The notes below the pieces were generated by a model. That model saw only the letters and a program-made list of their open reading frames with translations, was not told where the DNA came from and ran no database searches. A stretch of 64,000 bases of DNA from Metridium senile. Taxonomy: Eukaryota > Cnidaria > Anthozoa > Actiniaria > Metridiidae. The stretch covers positions 1,026,501-1,090,500 of the forward strand of contig OX459100.1 in assembly GCA_949775045.1 (NCBI GenBank), written 5' to 3'. Positions 35,059 to 47,500 of this stretch are shown piece by piece (position 1 is the first letter of the stretch; each line of letters opens with the position of its first letter). Both the position numbers and the translations under genes were made by a program.

Positions 35059-37050
35059 TTTTGTATACATGTACCAATGGATGGCTTGGAATCAAATTAT
35101 TAGAAGAATAACCAACACTAAAAACATCTGTGCAGGAGACTAGGAATCAATATGATGGCAGAAAGCTATGAACATGAAGAAAAGTTTGCTTATTGGGAAT
35201 CACCAGGTGTGGTGTACACAGCAAATGGCTGATATTAGCAATTCTATGACAATAAAAGTCAACAAATAAGTGAACCTTGACTTATTTCCAAATTCCATCT
35301 GGCTAAACCACAGAAACATGCTGATTAGCGGTAAACATTGCTTGGATTTTACCTGGATCTTTTTAATTAATAGTCAGATGAATTGACCATTTGAATAGAA
35401 TAAATATTCCACCTGCAGAGAAATGTTTGTAAAAAAAATACAGACAAAACCCACTTGGTTTTATTAATATGTCTTCTGATTAAAAATTCAAAATGGTTAT
35501 GATTGCATGGTGGTGCTAGTTCTAAATTACTTTGATGGATTAGTATTGTAAACACTAAAGACTCAAATCATATCAGATTCAAATTTATTAATTTTATTCA
35601 TCTAATCCTGTTTTGACAAGCTTAATCCCTGGAGCAATGTAATTTGTCTTTCATTGACCATATTAAAATACAAACTCATTTAAACACAAGTTTAAAGCAA
35701 GATATTTTGAAAAAGGTTTTTCTCTGAGAGAAAAGCCTTTTTCCAAATGTTTTAAATTATAAGTTTCAACCTGCAGCAGCAAATAAATACATAAGAAACT
35801 CTGTTATAATGAACTAATTAATAAAACCCTTAGTAACATAACGATAACATAGTTTTATATTGAAGGATATTATTGTGCCAGTTGTTCAAAGACTTAATAG
35901 TGTTATACACTGGAACGATTAATTTGTATCTAGTAGAAATAAAAGTTATACAAAATCTTTTCTACTAGATAAAACTGTAATTTATTACATACAGATATAC
36001 GGTATCCCACTTATGAATCAGTAACAACCTTTCAAAACAAATATCTATCATGACTGATCATCAATAAAAATTATTGTACGGAACTCATTTCTGCTCGTCA
36101 TTGAACGCTATTGATACTGCATAGGTGCCATATAATCTTGCTTTTAAGTGACGTTGTACGTATTGAATAGATCATTCTATTTACCACAATCTCCCACTAG
36201 CGCAATCATCCCACCTTGGGTACAATCAATTACATATTCAATGCAAACAGCATGTCACAGTGAGTTTACATGAAGGCTCTTACCTATACATTAATCTAAT
36301 TGAAATACCACTTCATAAGATATATGAAATATGGTTTAGCTAAAATCTAGCCCTATTATAATAATTTTGTATTTTTTTTTTTTTATTCATATGTACACTA
36401 CGACAGTGCCAGTAAAACAGATTATTTGCATATTGAAGTTTTTGGAGTATTTACAAATGCCCTGTGTATAGTGTAGGTTTATACACTGAAATATTGTATG
36501 GTACAGAAGAACGTATATATTTAAAGTATACCTTTATGGATAACTGTGATTCCCAGTAACAATGCAAGTTACCAACTAGACCTTCAGACACAAACGAAAA
36601 GAAAGAGTTTTGGTAGACGTCAATCAACTGTAACACAGACAAAATTGTCTGTGACCAATTGGCAAGAATATAATCACTACCCAAAGAATTTGTGTAAAAT
36701 AAATCTAATTTTGATATACAATTGAAGGCTCTATTTGTCTTTTTTCCAAATCTTTCTAGTCCCTCTTACCTCTATTTCAGAGAGTTTGGAATCGGTTTAG
36801 TCATTTTTTACAGGCAGAAACTCTGTGTAGCGAGTTAATTGCTGCTCTGCAATCGACATTTGAGTATGTGTTGCCTTGAAAATATAGTTGATTGACTCTC
36901 ACAAAAACTCTATTTTGTTTGTGTTCGATCATCTAGTTGGTTGTAAATAGGAATTGCAGTAACCATTTAATCATAAAGATAAAATAAAGGATAAAACATA
37001 GGATAGTAAAAGCACTCTTTTATACTCTCCATTGTTATAGCATAACAATA
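35059..37050. other. Intergenic spacer, no gene seen
   Basis: AT-rich. A short strong hairpin (AAAAAGGTTTTTCTC / GAGAAAAGCCTTTTT, 35711-35745) is the only structure I note. Confidence 0.5.
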
Positions 37051-37545
37051 GACCGATCCAAGGTTATTGCCGCCATCTTGTAGGGGGTGCAGAACTACTG
37101 GGGCGAGCAGTAAATGTATGTGATTTTGGACTACTTTGAACGTACATATTTTTCTTCCAATTCATTGGATTTTCAAAGTTAAAATTGTATATCAAAGGTT
37201 TTGCATTTGTTTATAACATATCCAAACAATAGCGCTGGGAAACGAGCTACAGGCTCTGTAATCAATATTTTAGATTTACATACAAACACTGTGTTTCAGC
37301 GATATAGAATTACACAGTAAATATAGGGAGATTTGAAATCGCCGTTTACATACGTTTCACATAATTTAACAACCTTAGTTTGATCTCAGGTATAGCCATG
37401 CATAGTATCTTTGATATGAAATGTTTATATTGAACATTCGGCAATTTCCAGTGGAGTTATATAAGTTCAAAGTTACATACATTTACTGCTCGCCCCAGTA
37501 GTTCTGCACCCCCTACAAGATGGCGGCAATAACCTTGGATCGGTC
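37051..37545. mobile_element. Tc1/mariner-type MITE, 495 bp, 71-bp perfect TIRs, TA TSD
   Basis: The first 71 bases (GACCGATCCAAGGTTATTGC...) are exactly inverted at the right end (...GCAATAACCTTGGATCGGTC). TA flanks both sides (37049-37050 and 37546-37547). Each TIR contains GCCGCCATCTTG, a YY1-like word, pointing inward. There is no transposase. Confidence 0.9.
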
Positions 37546-38024
37546 TATTTTCCCTTCATACTATAATGAGGATGTATGAAATATCAGTAAGTTCTTTCAG
37601 TACATTTGCAGAAATTGACCACTTTTATACTCCTGATGTAATTCCCTTTCCTATTGCTTTTAAGTGTAACATCTAAGGTAATATAATCGAATATACAAGA
37701 CAGCTATATTCTATACTATTATGTTAAGGACTGATTTTAATATGTACCACAAAAACTATATCACTCGACACTCTGTGGTTTCCATAGCGGATAATAGTTG
37801 CTATGTTGCAATTCCAAGTGTAAAATTATTGAGTTCTGTAGCAATTAATATATTATTTGGCATTAATTCTAATTTATCAAAGTGCTACAATTACGATTAT
37901 TACCCTAAAGCATTGACGTAAAATGTTGCAACGCTACTCGGTTGGATGGTCGACAAGTTGTTCATTCAATGATAATCACTCAAGTATAACATCAAAATAA
38001 AACGGAAATAAAAATACAACATAA
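37546..38024. other. Intergenic spacer, no gene seen
   Basis: AT-rich, between the MITE and the E2 gene. Nothing is recognised. Confidence 0.5.
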
Positions 38025-38759
38025 TCATCCTTCAGCCTTTGGTGGAGTTACCCAGCCGTACTTCTCGTGTGTTTTGACAAGCCGCTTAAAAGCACTTTCG
38101 GCTTCTTTCTTTGAAAATGCCTTTTTACATCCCCTATCAATGCGTCCTTTGCCTTTAACAACAGCGGCAGAAAATTGTAGGATCACTGCTTCGACTGTGT
38201 AAGCACTACTCCATCCTTTTGGTGTTAAAAGTTCCATACAAATAGCACCACCATCCAATACAAATCCACCTTCGATTCGAGGGGCTAAGACGCGTAAAAA
38301 CGGAGGAGCAAAGGGGAAATTCTCCGGAAAAGTAATATTGAGAAGGATGTACTTAGCTCCGGTTTCAACCATGTCTCGATGTAGTAAACTATCGCCATCG
38401 ATTGTATGTAATTTAACATTCCAGTCGTACAAATTATCCCTTACTAACTCAGCTGAGAAAATTTTGAAGTCATTTTTACGGCTAACATCGTGAAATTCTT
38501 TCATAAGTCGCTTTGTTCGCACTCTTTGCGCGTGTGATAAAGACATAGACGCGACTTCGGTCGAGTTGGAGCTTGTCGTCGCCGTCGCTTCTTGCTTTGT
38601 GTACGAGCTAGTTCCTGTGATAGCTATGGATTTATCGGTGTCATCTTTATCGTCTTTGTCTTTGGTGTGTTTATGGTTGAATTGAGAGCTACTATCAGAA
38701 CTATTTCCATTTAGATTTCGTGCTTCTCGTCGAACTAACTTCTTTAGCACGGACGCCAT
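38025..38759 (-). CDS. E2 ubiquitin-conjugating enzyme, UBE2Q/UBE2QL1 type, 244 aa
   Basis: This accepts ubiquitin on a catalytic cysteine and passes it on with an E3. It is a single exon. The first ~75 residues are a Ser/Thr/Lys-rich disordered leader (starting MASVLKKLVRREARNL), absent from vertebrate UBE2QL1. The UBC fold follows: RLMKEFHDV, ELVRDNLYDWNVKL, YILLNITFPENFPFAPPFLRV. The active site is GGAICMELLTPKGWSSAY with C174. The end EKYGWVTPPKAEG is typical of the UBE2Q group, as is the absence of the usual HPN motif. It is one of two ubiquitin-pathway genes here, but 31 kb from the HECT gene and not evidently linked to it. Confidence 0.88.
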   Translation of the reverse strand: MASVLKKLVRREARNLNGNSSDSSSQFNHKHTKDKDDKDDTDKSIAITGTSSYTKQEATATTSSNSTEVASMSLSHAQRVRTKRLMKEFHDVSRKNDFKIFSAELVRDNLYDWNVKLHTIDGDSLLHRDMVETGAKYILLNITFPENFPFAPPFLRVLAPRIEGGFVLDGGAICMELLTPKGWSSAYTVEAVILQFSAAVVKGKGRIDRGCKKAFSKKEAESAFKRLVKTHEKYGWVTPPKAEG

Positions 38760-41558
38760 GTTTATATCAGAACACGAAGATCGGTGATCTAAACTTTTGA
38801 GCAGAAATAAGTTATTTTGGTGTTGATAAAGTAGAAAAAAAGCCTGTATACGGTATTTCTAATCCATTACAAGGTACAAAGTAAAATGAACAACCAAAAA
38901 ACCATCTGTTTAGAATCTGTTTTGCACATAAGTAGAGGACCACGAATGAATGTTATATTACAAAGCACGCAGTGACTTGTGGGAAGGTTTACGTGAGGAT
39001 TTAGTTTGTAAAGGGGGAGGGGAAGGAGCTTTGATGATGCATAAGTGTATGAGAGAGCACGAATGACGACATGCCCCATCGATATCTCATGGATTAAACT
39101 ATATTCAATTACATCTCCCTTGCACGTCACCAATTACACATACACGTTGCTTTAAGCAGTAATGAGGACATTCGAGAAAGTACCCCAAGCAAAAAGCCAG
39201 AGCCAAACGCGCAAAAGTGATTCAATTTACATTCAATAAAACCTCTAATGGTTATAATTAATTGTTTTTCACGAAGACCTTCCGCATTCCTTATCATCTT
39301 CTTATATCCTAGTTAAGACAGCAGCTTATTAACTTATTCAGTTTTTTTTTTTTTTTTTTCACCAGTTCTGTTAATTCCCGACTTTTTGAAATTCAATAAT
39401 GATAATTTCCTTCACCGGAACTCTCAACAGCTTCTTGAGGATAATAACGACAATGCTGGCCAATACTGCACTAGACTATTGGACTTTAAAATGTATTTTG
39501 CATGAGAGTATACCGTCTAAAATGTGTTAAAATTGTTTTTCTTACCATCCAATCTATCATCCATTCGATAAATAAATCATTTATTAACTTTGATATAACT
39601 CAACCATAACTCAATCAACAATCATCCAATCAATAACGCATCAGTCAATCATCGGCAACCAACCAATCAATCATCAGTCAATCAATCAATTATCTAAGTT
39701 AATCAGTCAATGAGTTTTTCTGTCTGTCTGTCTGTCGCTTAATTATTGTTTTTTTGACTCCAATCAATAGGTAAATAGAATGATTATAGGTGCTTTTACT
39801 CCGACGAAGGGCTGAAGCGCGAAACGTCAGTAAAGTTAAATCAACATATTAGATTACTTGCTAGTTTCCATTTGATTCCAATCAATTAACAAATCTAACA
39901 ATCAATCTATCAGATATCAATCAGTTTTTGAAGTAATCCCTTTTCTGACCATAATTCTTTGCGAGTGAAATCACGTATTTTTTCGCGCCTTTGCACAAAC
40001 GCGCACGCTAGCGCTCCCGCCGACTACGAGAAGCCATTACAGGGTCACAAGGGCAAAGAACTGCAAGTTACTCGGCAAAAAAGGTACAATTTTAGAAATT
40101 TCTCTGTGATTTAACTCTTGTTTTTTTAACGTTTTATCTTTCTTTCTGGTTTCTTGGCATTGTCAAAACCTACGCATTTTTAAAGCTTTTTTTTTTTTAC
40201 TTTTAAAATCTGAAAAAGGGGGGAATTGAGTTTTCATTTTTTTTTAAATATCAAACCACGACTTTCGAATTGAATGAATATTTTATTGGTTGTGTAGAAT
40301 ATAAACTCTAATAACTTTATATTCAACAGTTTTGAGCAATATAAACTTTTTTGTACACGGTATATATATTCGATATTTATAAAATTTGAATGTGATCCTA
40401 AATAATAATAATTGAAAGTTGACCAACAAAACTGTGCTATCTAGCAAAGTTTAACAAAACTGATGTTATAGTATTTTGAATGGACTTTTTGCCATCTTTT
40501 GACTAGCTTGAACATACAATAATTATCTTTTGGTCCACAATAGAGCTTTCCCTACTTGGATAATTAATAAATTCATATTTTTTTGGCAATATTTTTATGA
40601 TAATTAAGTATATATGGTGCATTTGTTTATATGCTTATATTGTTATTGTTCTTAGAACGAACAAATGGTTAATAGTGTTGAAAATTAATACATCAATAGC
40701 ATTAATAATAATCTTATTTATTTTTGTTGGTAAGGTATCTTAAATACAGTCATTCATTTACTTGAAAACAGACAGGCAGGAAAAAAAAGTAAAAAACTTA
40801 TAGTCATAGACTATACACTTATGAAGAAGATAATCGTGTGCATGCAAAGGCCTGGCAGGCCTTGCTCGCTAGCACTCTTGGTGCTTTGTTTTTTTTAACA
40901 GATATATAGCTGCAAATTATGATTACATAGAATAAAAATCTCAAAAAACAACACAGTCATGATCAATAATACAATTGCCATGAATGTTAACATTTTTAGA
41001 ATAACTGTATTTAGTAATAATAATATTATCATAATATTTATTTCAAGGGGCACTAGACTATCGATTACTTGTGTGTCTCTTAAAATAAAGTATTCTAAAA
41101 ATATTATTATTTTCATTAGTATTATAATTATTATACCACAGATACCTCCAGTATTGTTGTAATAAAGTTAATATAAAATAAGTATTAATTAAGTGTATTA
41201 ATGTACTGTATTCTATGACATAAATATATCTGGTTTATATGTAGCCATGACAAGACTAACTCTAACTCTACAATAATTGACTTGTATGTGTACGTAATGA
41301 TATTCACATTTTTACATACAATACTGTATTAAATAGTTAACTTATAGAAAGAATTTAAAAATTCATGGTTTTCATTTTATAGCCTACATTCTTTTCTTTT
41401 GTATTGTCTATTCATTTTTTACTGATTTCAGAAAATAAAAAGTGACTTTTTCTGCACCGTTAAGGCTATGAATTAAGTAATATATTTAGTAACAATATAC
41501 ATTATATCTACACGGCCTGGCAGTGTTATAATATGATAGTCAAAATATTATTTATCTT
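38760..41558. other. Intergenic spacer between UBE2Q-like gene and NKD
   Basis: No exon is recognised. Bases 39590-39900 are CAATCAATCAATCATC-type tetranucleotide repeats interrupted by the hammerhead-like motif at 39793-39840. A relatively CG-rich patch at 39985-40040 could be a promoter, but no gene was found for it. Confidence 0.5.
39793..39840 (+). repeat. Hammerhead-like ribozyme motif, copy 1
   Basis: The order is TTTACT, CCGACGA, a short GGGC...GC-C hairpin, GAAA, CGTC, AGTAAA. The outer TTTACT/AGTAAA pair could form stem I, and the central hairpin stem II. The family consensus has CCGACGA where active hammerheads have CUGANGA, and a minimal ACGU stem III. Related copies are at 55581-55620 (minus), 56586-56622 (minus, decayed) and 55027-55052 (plus, deleted). 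Confidence 0.4.
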
Positions 41559-44500
41559 TTACTCAACATAATGATGGTAATGGTGATGACTGTGATGATG
41601 TTCATGTTGATGAACAATAGTTCTTCTGATAGGACATGAGTGTTCTCTTTGCTGTTTACATGATGTGTGCGGAGCTTTTGAATGTTTTGAACGTCTTGGT
41701 AGTCTTGGTGAATTAGAGAATAAACAAGCATGACTTTGGACATGATAAGGATATGAAGCATGATCAGTAGCGAGGTCTAAGTACTGTGGACACCGATGCA
41801 GGTCATATTCACGATCCATTGATTCTTGTTTACATGAGTGATGTCGTGTCTTTCTGCTATGTCGATGACGACTATCTACCCTCTCTACTTCATGGTTATC
41901 ATGAGGCTCACATATTTTACTAAGCCAATCTCTGACTCGATACAAATCAGCCTCTCTTGGGCTTGGTGGATTACAATCTCCTGGCCCTGTCTGCATTCGT
42001 TTTGGACACTGATAACTCCCTTTAGGATCAGGCATAGGATTTCTCTGAGGAACATCATGTAATGTAGCTTGTTTAATTTTTCTGCTTTGGTCACATCTTT
42101 TACAAACTGTTTTCTGTATGTGAAGTTTATCCAAGCCATCAACTGGCGGCGTTCTCTCTTTTGATACAGGCTTTACTTTGTCAATATCCATTAAACTCTC
42201 AGGAGATGGTGGATTGACTGTCATCGAGTCGCACCTCTCTATGTGAAATGTTCCTTTTCTGGTTTTCTTGGTCTGATCATGTGACGTGACTGCCGATATG
42301 ACGTACTCATGGCAGGAACTAGCTTCTGCATTATCGTTAGCTTTTCCTCTTTCCTTTGACACTGATAGTCTTATCTTTAACTTCTTAAGGGGATCTTTAG
42401 GGTGGGTCTTAGACTGGCTGACACTTTTCCCAAGCACCTCATAAATTGACTTTACAAGGTTCTTGAGATCCTATAAAAGAAACGATACACATTTGAATAT
42501 TGTATAGAAAATGTGCAATATAAGTAATAAATTATTCTTATTGTGAAAATAGATATTATTTGTTTGAAATGATCAAACTTTGACAAAAGTCACCAATAAG
42601 GTGGTACAAAAATAAATTACTTCTGTTTTAACCATGCTGTGTGAACAATAATTAATTTTATACACAGCTTGAAAACAAGTGTATGTATTTGTACAGCCAC
42701 TTGTCAATCTCAAAAACACTTATTGAGATATTCTAAGCAGTTATTGGACTAGCTCTTTTGTGGGTTATGTTTATGCTTGACAGTGCAGCTTTACATGTAG
42801 AACATGAAGGCTTTGAAGACCTATTTTACAACAACTGTACTACATAATATTGTTACATGTTTTGTATTATACTTACATCTCTAGAAACTTGTCCTTTGCC
42901 TTCAAAGTCATACAAAGTGTAGGACCACTCCTGGTGGTCTGATCCTGTTGATTTGACTGACATCCCACACTCGGTAACCTCCTACAGCAGAGAGAAATAG
43001 TGAGACATCGATAAAAATAGACAGTTTACATCTGATTCAACACACTTTGTAACTACTATCATGCAGAAACAACTTCTATTCAAACGAGATTGTGTGTTTG
43101 TACATACAAATATAAATATGTCTGTACAACACACGTTTTACAGACTATAATGTTCACCATCAGTCTAGTTTTCTCACAGAGTATTTTGTAAGAGCCACTT
43201 TTCTATCTGACATCTTTGATATCTCAAGATTGTTTTCATTCACATTTCAGCCTTTCAAGTTTTTAAGCAGAGCAATAATTTCATCACTCATAAACCAATA
43301 CCATTATAAGAAGGTTTAAAAGTGCTGCTTTCACTCACCTTAATTGGTTTTGTTGTTTGTGTTGAAGCTTCTACAAGGCCCTCTCTATCAAACCTCAACT
43401 CTATCTTCTTGCCATCTGGTAAATCAGGCAACTCAACAACTGTAATGAAACAATGAGATAGCAATCAGTTTTTGTATAAACAACATGCATTACATTATTG
43501 TAGATTGTGGTAGATTTCATTAGATCATATTAGCAAGCACATGCAGGTCTGCATGAACACAACCCTACATTCTTTTTTATAATCAACTTTACAGACAAAC
43601 CTTTGAAAAATTGTTTGCTAAGGGAACCACGTCATTTTACCAATATTTTAGTTGGTATGATTATTAAAATGTCAGTCTTTTAATGCTAGTTTTTCTATGA
43701 TCTTTTTGTGTACCTGATGATTTTCAAATGATTAAAACCAAATGTGTAAAAACACATTTCATCTTAGTTATTCTAGAAATCTTGCAGACATGTAATTGTG
43801 GTGTGTCTATCTTACAGGATCTGATCTCATGATTCTATCCTCTTTTTCACATAGATTAAATGTACTGAAGTGTTCGGTCTGATAACACTATTTAATGGAC
43901 TAAACATTACACATTAATGGTCATTAACACCATGTGCCTTGCACGACATGTCAAGATTTTAGTCTAGAAAAGTGACTAGAAAAAATAATATATATTATTA
44001 CACATTGTACATGTCTAGAAAACGGAATATATTTGATCAGTTAGCAAGACAAGATTTGATAGGACATAGCATATCAGTCAACTATATTTACTGTTTTTTT
44101 TTTAAACCAAAAACACAGATAATGATAAGGAAAAATCCTAGTAGATCATATTGTAAAATATGCCCAGTTTCACTATTAATAAAGCTTTTCGTCAGGTTAC
44201 CTCACAATTTAATGCATCATTAGTTTATTTTAAATTCAGTTTTTTTATATGAAATTTCAATAATTAATCAATGCTTTCTTTGTCATATTTCAATAAAGCT
44301 GGCACCTCAAAATGTAATTTCTCTGGGTGAAAAGATAAATATTAAAGACTGTCTACTTCACATTTAATATTTAACAATAACGTACAATCAGGTGAGTTCA
44401 TAATTATTGTCTTGTGTTTTCGCCTTATACAAAACAAGATTGTTATTTATTTAGTGTTGTTCATGAAACCTTGAGCTAGGTGCTGGATATTAATATTGTA

Positions 44501-47500
44501 TTTGCACAAGATAAAATTTGTAAGATATAATTAAGAAAGTAATTAAGACAACTTCAAGTGAAAACGTCTTATAGACAAAGGTTTGTTGTCTCATTGGAAG
44601 ATTTCAAAATATATTATTAAATTAAGCGAAAAATTTAACAGTTTATTGAAAACAAAATTTTCAATTATGGCTAAAACTAACATCACATAATAATAAGTTA
44701 AGATTTCTTTTCATCTTAATTTTTTAATGATTTCAAATCATTGCCATAGCTTTTCTTGCCAAGATTACGATAAGAAGATTAAAGGCACAGCCTTTTCATT
44801 TCACAAGGAAGTTATCACGATTGCAAACATATAAATTTTCATTAAACATACAACATCAAATTTACTTAGCATGTGGTAAAGAATTATCTACACTGGTAGA
44901 CAGTTATTATAAATAAAAATAAAGGTAAAATGTTTGATTCTCTGTGCAATAGTTTATAGTGAGATATCGGTTAAATAAAACTGAAAAAACCCACAGTCAA
45001 ACCTACTGTTCATAAGGGAGACGGTTGAGATCGTGGAATTGAAGAAAAGCCTCATTGAGCCATTTAATATGTAACATTTCATTATTCAACAATAATTTAT
45101 CAAAGGTTAACTTTTATTCCAAAGTATAAGTTATAACTATACTTTCAAGATATAAAAAGGGCAGTAACAACACTAAATAAAAGGTTAACTTTTATTTATC
45201 GCAGTATAAGTTAAAACTAGAGTTTCAAGATATATAAGGGCAGTAACAACACTCAATAAAAGGTTAACTTGAGGCGCAGTAAGTTATAACTAAGACTAAC
45301 AAGATATAAAAAGGGCAGCAACAACACTAAATAAAAGGTTAACTTGAGGTGCAGTAAGTTATAACTAGATTAACAAGATATATAGAAAGAACACTAACTA
45401 CAAGAGAACCTTACCTTCCAAGGGATAGTCATCATAGAAAAAACACTTCTTAGGATCAGGTTTTTCTATGTCATATGGCTCCTCCTGCGAATAAAGAAGG
45501 ATGTAGTGAATCACAAGGATAAATACCATACATATATGTGGTGCTAATCCCTCAACAATAGTCTTACTGTGCTGGCTAGTGTATAAAAGAGCAAAAAAAC
45601 AGTTGTATGATTGGTTAGGCTTTGCTTGGATTCCAAGTACTGTCAACTATGTCATGAAGTGTGAAACTCAAAAAATTGAGCTCATATATCATCATAACAG
45701 AGCTTTTTACACAAAACATTGAAAATATATCATGACAGCCAATATAAACTTAAGGTTCTTATGATGATAATTCTGTACAAAGAATCTAATAGATGTCAGA
45801 TTATATCTTAGAGGGAGTCAGCACAGGGGGGATTTGGATAGGTAAGCTGCAGCAATCGTCCAATCATATTGCATTCCTATCTTGATAGCGATAACAACAA
45901 ATTAATATTCTATAATTACACTTTTCTTGGTAATTGACTTTTTCTTTGTTAATTATAATCACTGATTTAACATCATCAAAGATCAAATCTTAACCAGTAA
46001 TGTATTTAGACATTTCATGGTTATGTAGTAAGCGGCTTGTTTTATGGCGACTTGTTTTATGGGAAAGACTGCCTTGGAGTTTCACAGTTCAGCAGGCTAC
46101 CAGACTGTTAATTATATAGATTTTCAGTCATAAAAGTTGAAATTGAATGTATACCTTTATATAAGATGCAAAATATCCTTAGTATATAAGTGACAACTAA
46201 AATATCTACATCAATCTTTAGTGAATTAATCTAACACATTGAATAACCAATTTTTAAAATTAAAGGCCTATTTATCATTGGTCCAAAATATGTCCTATAA
46301 AGACAAATTAATAAGGATACAAAATATATATGCTAGCTTACAAGTTATAAGGTAACTCCTGTAGCTCCTTGCTATATCCACAACAGGCCACCAAAGAGGA
46401 AATTATCAATTCTCAGAAAGGTCACAGGGTCCTTATGGGTGAAAACTACAATTTCCAGAGGGTAGGGGTATGTCAGAGATTTTAAATTGCCAGGTTGGTA
46501 CATCTATAGAAGCAAGTTGAAAATTTCAGAGGGTAGGGAAGGTCAGAACAACCACAATATACCATAGAGACTTAATGGAAGAATGTTGAAGTTGCAGAAT
46601 AGAGGATGGGGAAAAAAATCAAATTGAGTCTGTGTATGGAAGAGAGTGGAAATGGGTATCACATAAACTACAAACTAGTGTCTCTATGGAAGGAGGCCTG
46701 GTGTTCTGGAGTGGAGGGAAGAAAGGTGGAAGATCCAGGGGGAGGGGAGCAGGGGGGGGCACAATGTTGGAAAGGACCACAAATTGAAAAAAAGGCTTTA
46801 CACTCACAAGCTAGGAGTAAGAAATGCAGTATGAAATTTCCTATTGCAAGTGTATGATTATTTTTCTATAAACACATGATACTCTCCTATATGCATGATT
46901 CAGATTAGAAAGTGAACATTTGAAACCTTTGGTTATGAAACAATGTGATCAACTGATAATCAACCAGTTTAATGAAAAGATGAAACAATGCCTACATCAA
47001 TCAAAAGTGGAAACAAAGTTTCAGTTTCTATAGCTGTGCAACAAATAAAGGAATGAAATGAATACCTGACATTGTTGTGACATGTATGAACATGACTTCC
47101 TTTGAAAATTCAGGTTTTGGATTATAACTAGACTTGGTTACAGTTTCGAGTTAACTAAAACATTGCTAATTTAGTTTCTTTGATATAATTATATGAATAA
47201 TGACAATTTTTGCTATAACTTGATTAGGAACTTTTAGTAATGTGTGCACATATATAGAATTTCACTTTACAAGCAGTGGAACCCTCTATACCGAAAAATT
47301 GAAGAAGAAGAAAAAATAATTCTCCTTTTAAAACAACACATGAATTTCGTTCCCATTTTTCTCAAAGCTACAAATAGAACCTCAATAAACCCAGAACCCT
47401 CAGTGAACAAGGCATTTTCCTGAGTCCTAGCACTGTAGAGGGGTTTCACTGTACTGAAATAGCATGAGATATAACAATATAGGTGATAGTGGATAGTAAC

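Noticed and set aside
42435..42437. GTG taken as start of the NKD C-terminal exon
   Set aside because: The exon continues 33 bases upstream in frame to a TATAG acceptor and joins the EF-hand exon; GTG here is an internal valine.
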